From CAINVV01 sp036508555 (GTDB taxonomy: Bacteria > Bacteroidota > Bacteroidia > Bacteroidales > Prolixibacteraceae): DNA of 23,116 bases. The position numbers and the translations under genes are program-made. The number at the start of each line of letters is the position of its first letter. The stretch's first letter is position 1. The notes beneath the pieces were generated by a model, which did no database searches, had not been told where the DNA came from, and saw only the letters and a program-made list of their open reading frames with translations. Below, piece after piece: positions 22,454-23,116 of this stretch. The stretch is taken from assembly GCA_036508555.1 (NCBI GenBank), contig DATCHD010000109.1, forward strand, positions 1 to 23,116, given 5' to 3'.

Positions 22454-22530
22454 GTGGTACGCAAGAAGCGGAGTTCCGCATTAGCTTTTGTGGTACGCGG
22501 ACAGGACAACGCCCGCAACTCCGCTACCAC
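22454..22530. repeat. Imperfect GC-rich inverted repeat before the GT51 gene
   Basis: GTGGTA (22454-22459) plus GCGGAGTT (22468-22475) pair with AACTCCGC (22517-22524) plus TACCAC (22525-22530). The left arm carries an 8-base insertion (CGCAAGAA). GTGGTACGC also occurs again at 22490-22498. The folded shape, with an extra-helical insert, recalls the intergenic repeats between small gene modules in many Bacteroidota, and loosely an attC site. It is unlike the three long repeats to its left. Confidence 0.5.
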
Positions 22531-22571
22531 ATATAGTTCCGAAAGTTACCAGCCATTTTAGGACAGACATA

Positions 22572-23116
22572 GTGAGAAAAATTTTAGGACTTATAGCTAA
22601 ACGACTTTACAAAAAGAAATACTCTCAACTTCGAGACAGACTTCTTTACGAATATGCTTTAGTAAAATGTAATCAGTCAATAAATTTTGACACTCTGTCA
22701 AAACTCTTAATTTCTGGAGAAGACCACAGATTTTTTTACCACATAGGCTTTGACATTATTGCTATTTTTAGAGCGATTAGGAATAGATTATTTTACAATA
22801 AAATTGAAGGTGCAAGCACAATAGAACAACAGTTAGTAAGAGTTTTAACCAATGACTTTGAAAAGACGTTTCAAAGAAAAATTCAAGAAATATTACTTTC
22901 TACGACTTTAACTTCAATAGTTCCCAAAAAGATAGTTCCAGAAATATATTTGAACGTGGCTTATTATGGGACAGGAATGAATGGACTAAAACAAGCAATT
23001 GATAAATTGGGCATATTAGATGAAGAAAAAATGCCACTGGAAAATGCTGCAGAACTTATTTCAAGAATTAAATATCCTCAACCAACTTATCCGAACGAAA
23101 AGCGACTTAAACAAAT
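22572..23116 (+). CDS. Stand-alone GT51 peptidoglycan transglycosylase, 3' end outside the window
   Basis: The frame from GTG 22572 is open to the right edge (181 residues). It carries the glycosyltransferase-51 motifs in order: EDHRFFYHIGFD (50-61, with catalytic Glu50), GASTIEQQLVR (80-90), RKIQEILLS (102-110, with Glu106) and IYLNVAYYG (125-133). These enzymes polymerise lipid II into glycan strands at the outer face of the inner membrane. There is no obvious N-terminal membrane segment with this start, and no room for one upstream after the inverted repeat, so it differs from classical MtgA or PBP1. GASTIEQQ replaces the usual G(G/A)STITQQ. The start codon is uncertain because the frame is open upstream with no ATG. 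The AT-rich composition and position in the accessory array suggest it was acquired. Confidence 0.85.
   Translation, partial: MRKILGLIAKRLYKKKYSQLRDRLLYEYALVKCNQSINFDTLSKLLISGEDHRFFYHIGFDIIAIFRAIRNRLFYNKIEGASTIEQQLVRVLTNDFEKTFQRKIQEILLSTTLTSIVPKKIVPEIYLNVAYYGTGMNGLKQAIDKLGILDEEKMPLENAAELISRIKYPQPTYPNEKRLKQ

Noticed and set aside
20136..22530. Classical integron with attC sites
   Set aside because: No integrase gene is present and no GTTRRRY core sites were found at the repeat edges. The repeats lie before the cargo and are nearly identical, unlike attC sites.

Overview
The window looks like part of a Bacteroidota chromosome, possibly of the Bacteroidales or Marinilabiliales type. The evidence is a GH106 rhamnosidase, a FISUMP lipoprotein, an ORF6N protein, short Bacteroidota-type -7 boxes (TAnnTTTG) and almost no purine-rich ribosome binding sites. 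No rRNA, tRNA or CRISPR array was seen. The left part is visibly richer in GC than the right end, which is AT-rich and assembled from small accessory modules.

Positions 1-4530 hold deoxysugar catabolism genes: the 3' part of a GH106 alpha-L-rhamnosidase, L-rhamnose mutarotase (rhaM), and a uroporphyrinogen-decarboxylase/corrinoid-methyltransferase-like protein that appears to share an operon with rhaM. Positions 4530-5860 are a scar. An araC-type regulator is reduced to its DNA-binding domain and abuts an ISAzo13-type transposase fragment that has lost both ends and carries a one-base frameshift.

Positions 5858-15030 hold a secreted metallophosphoesterase, two tandem paralogous secreted TIM-barrel proteins that may be glycosidases, a badly broken GH172 (DUF2961) gene, L-fucose isomerase (fucI), a DUF6786-like lipoprotein, a GH116-like remnant, and a membrane-anchored purple-acid-phosphatase-like enzyme. 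A strong hairpin terminator closes this block. Together with GH106 and rhaM this suggests release and isomerisation of L-rhamnose and L-fucose from a plant or algal polysaccharide. No SusC/SusD pair, kinase or aldolase lies in the window.

Positions 15139-19076 are mostly on the minus strand: a small winged-helix-like protein, and a two-gene unit of a FISUMP lipoprotein followed by a YVTN-propeller/phosphoesterase fusion. A 59-codon ORF lies on the plus strand between them.

Positions 19077-23116 are accessory DNA. They contain GC-rich stem-loops, a 19-bp-arm palindrome just before an ORF6N gene, a 42-bp tandem repeat, and three copies of a direct repeat with a 99-bp near-identical core. One repeat copy precedes each of three modules: an MNT nucleotidyltransferase whose HEPN partner is deleted to a C-terminal stump, a ParD/ParE pair whose ParE lacks its C-terminal third, and an orphan membrane protein. 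The window ends inside a stand-alone GT51 peptidoglycan transglycosylase gene. The recurring theme is gene decay: at least six loci are truncated or frameshifted. The most interesting signal is the repeat-module array with its disarmed toxins.
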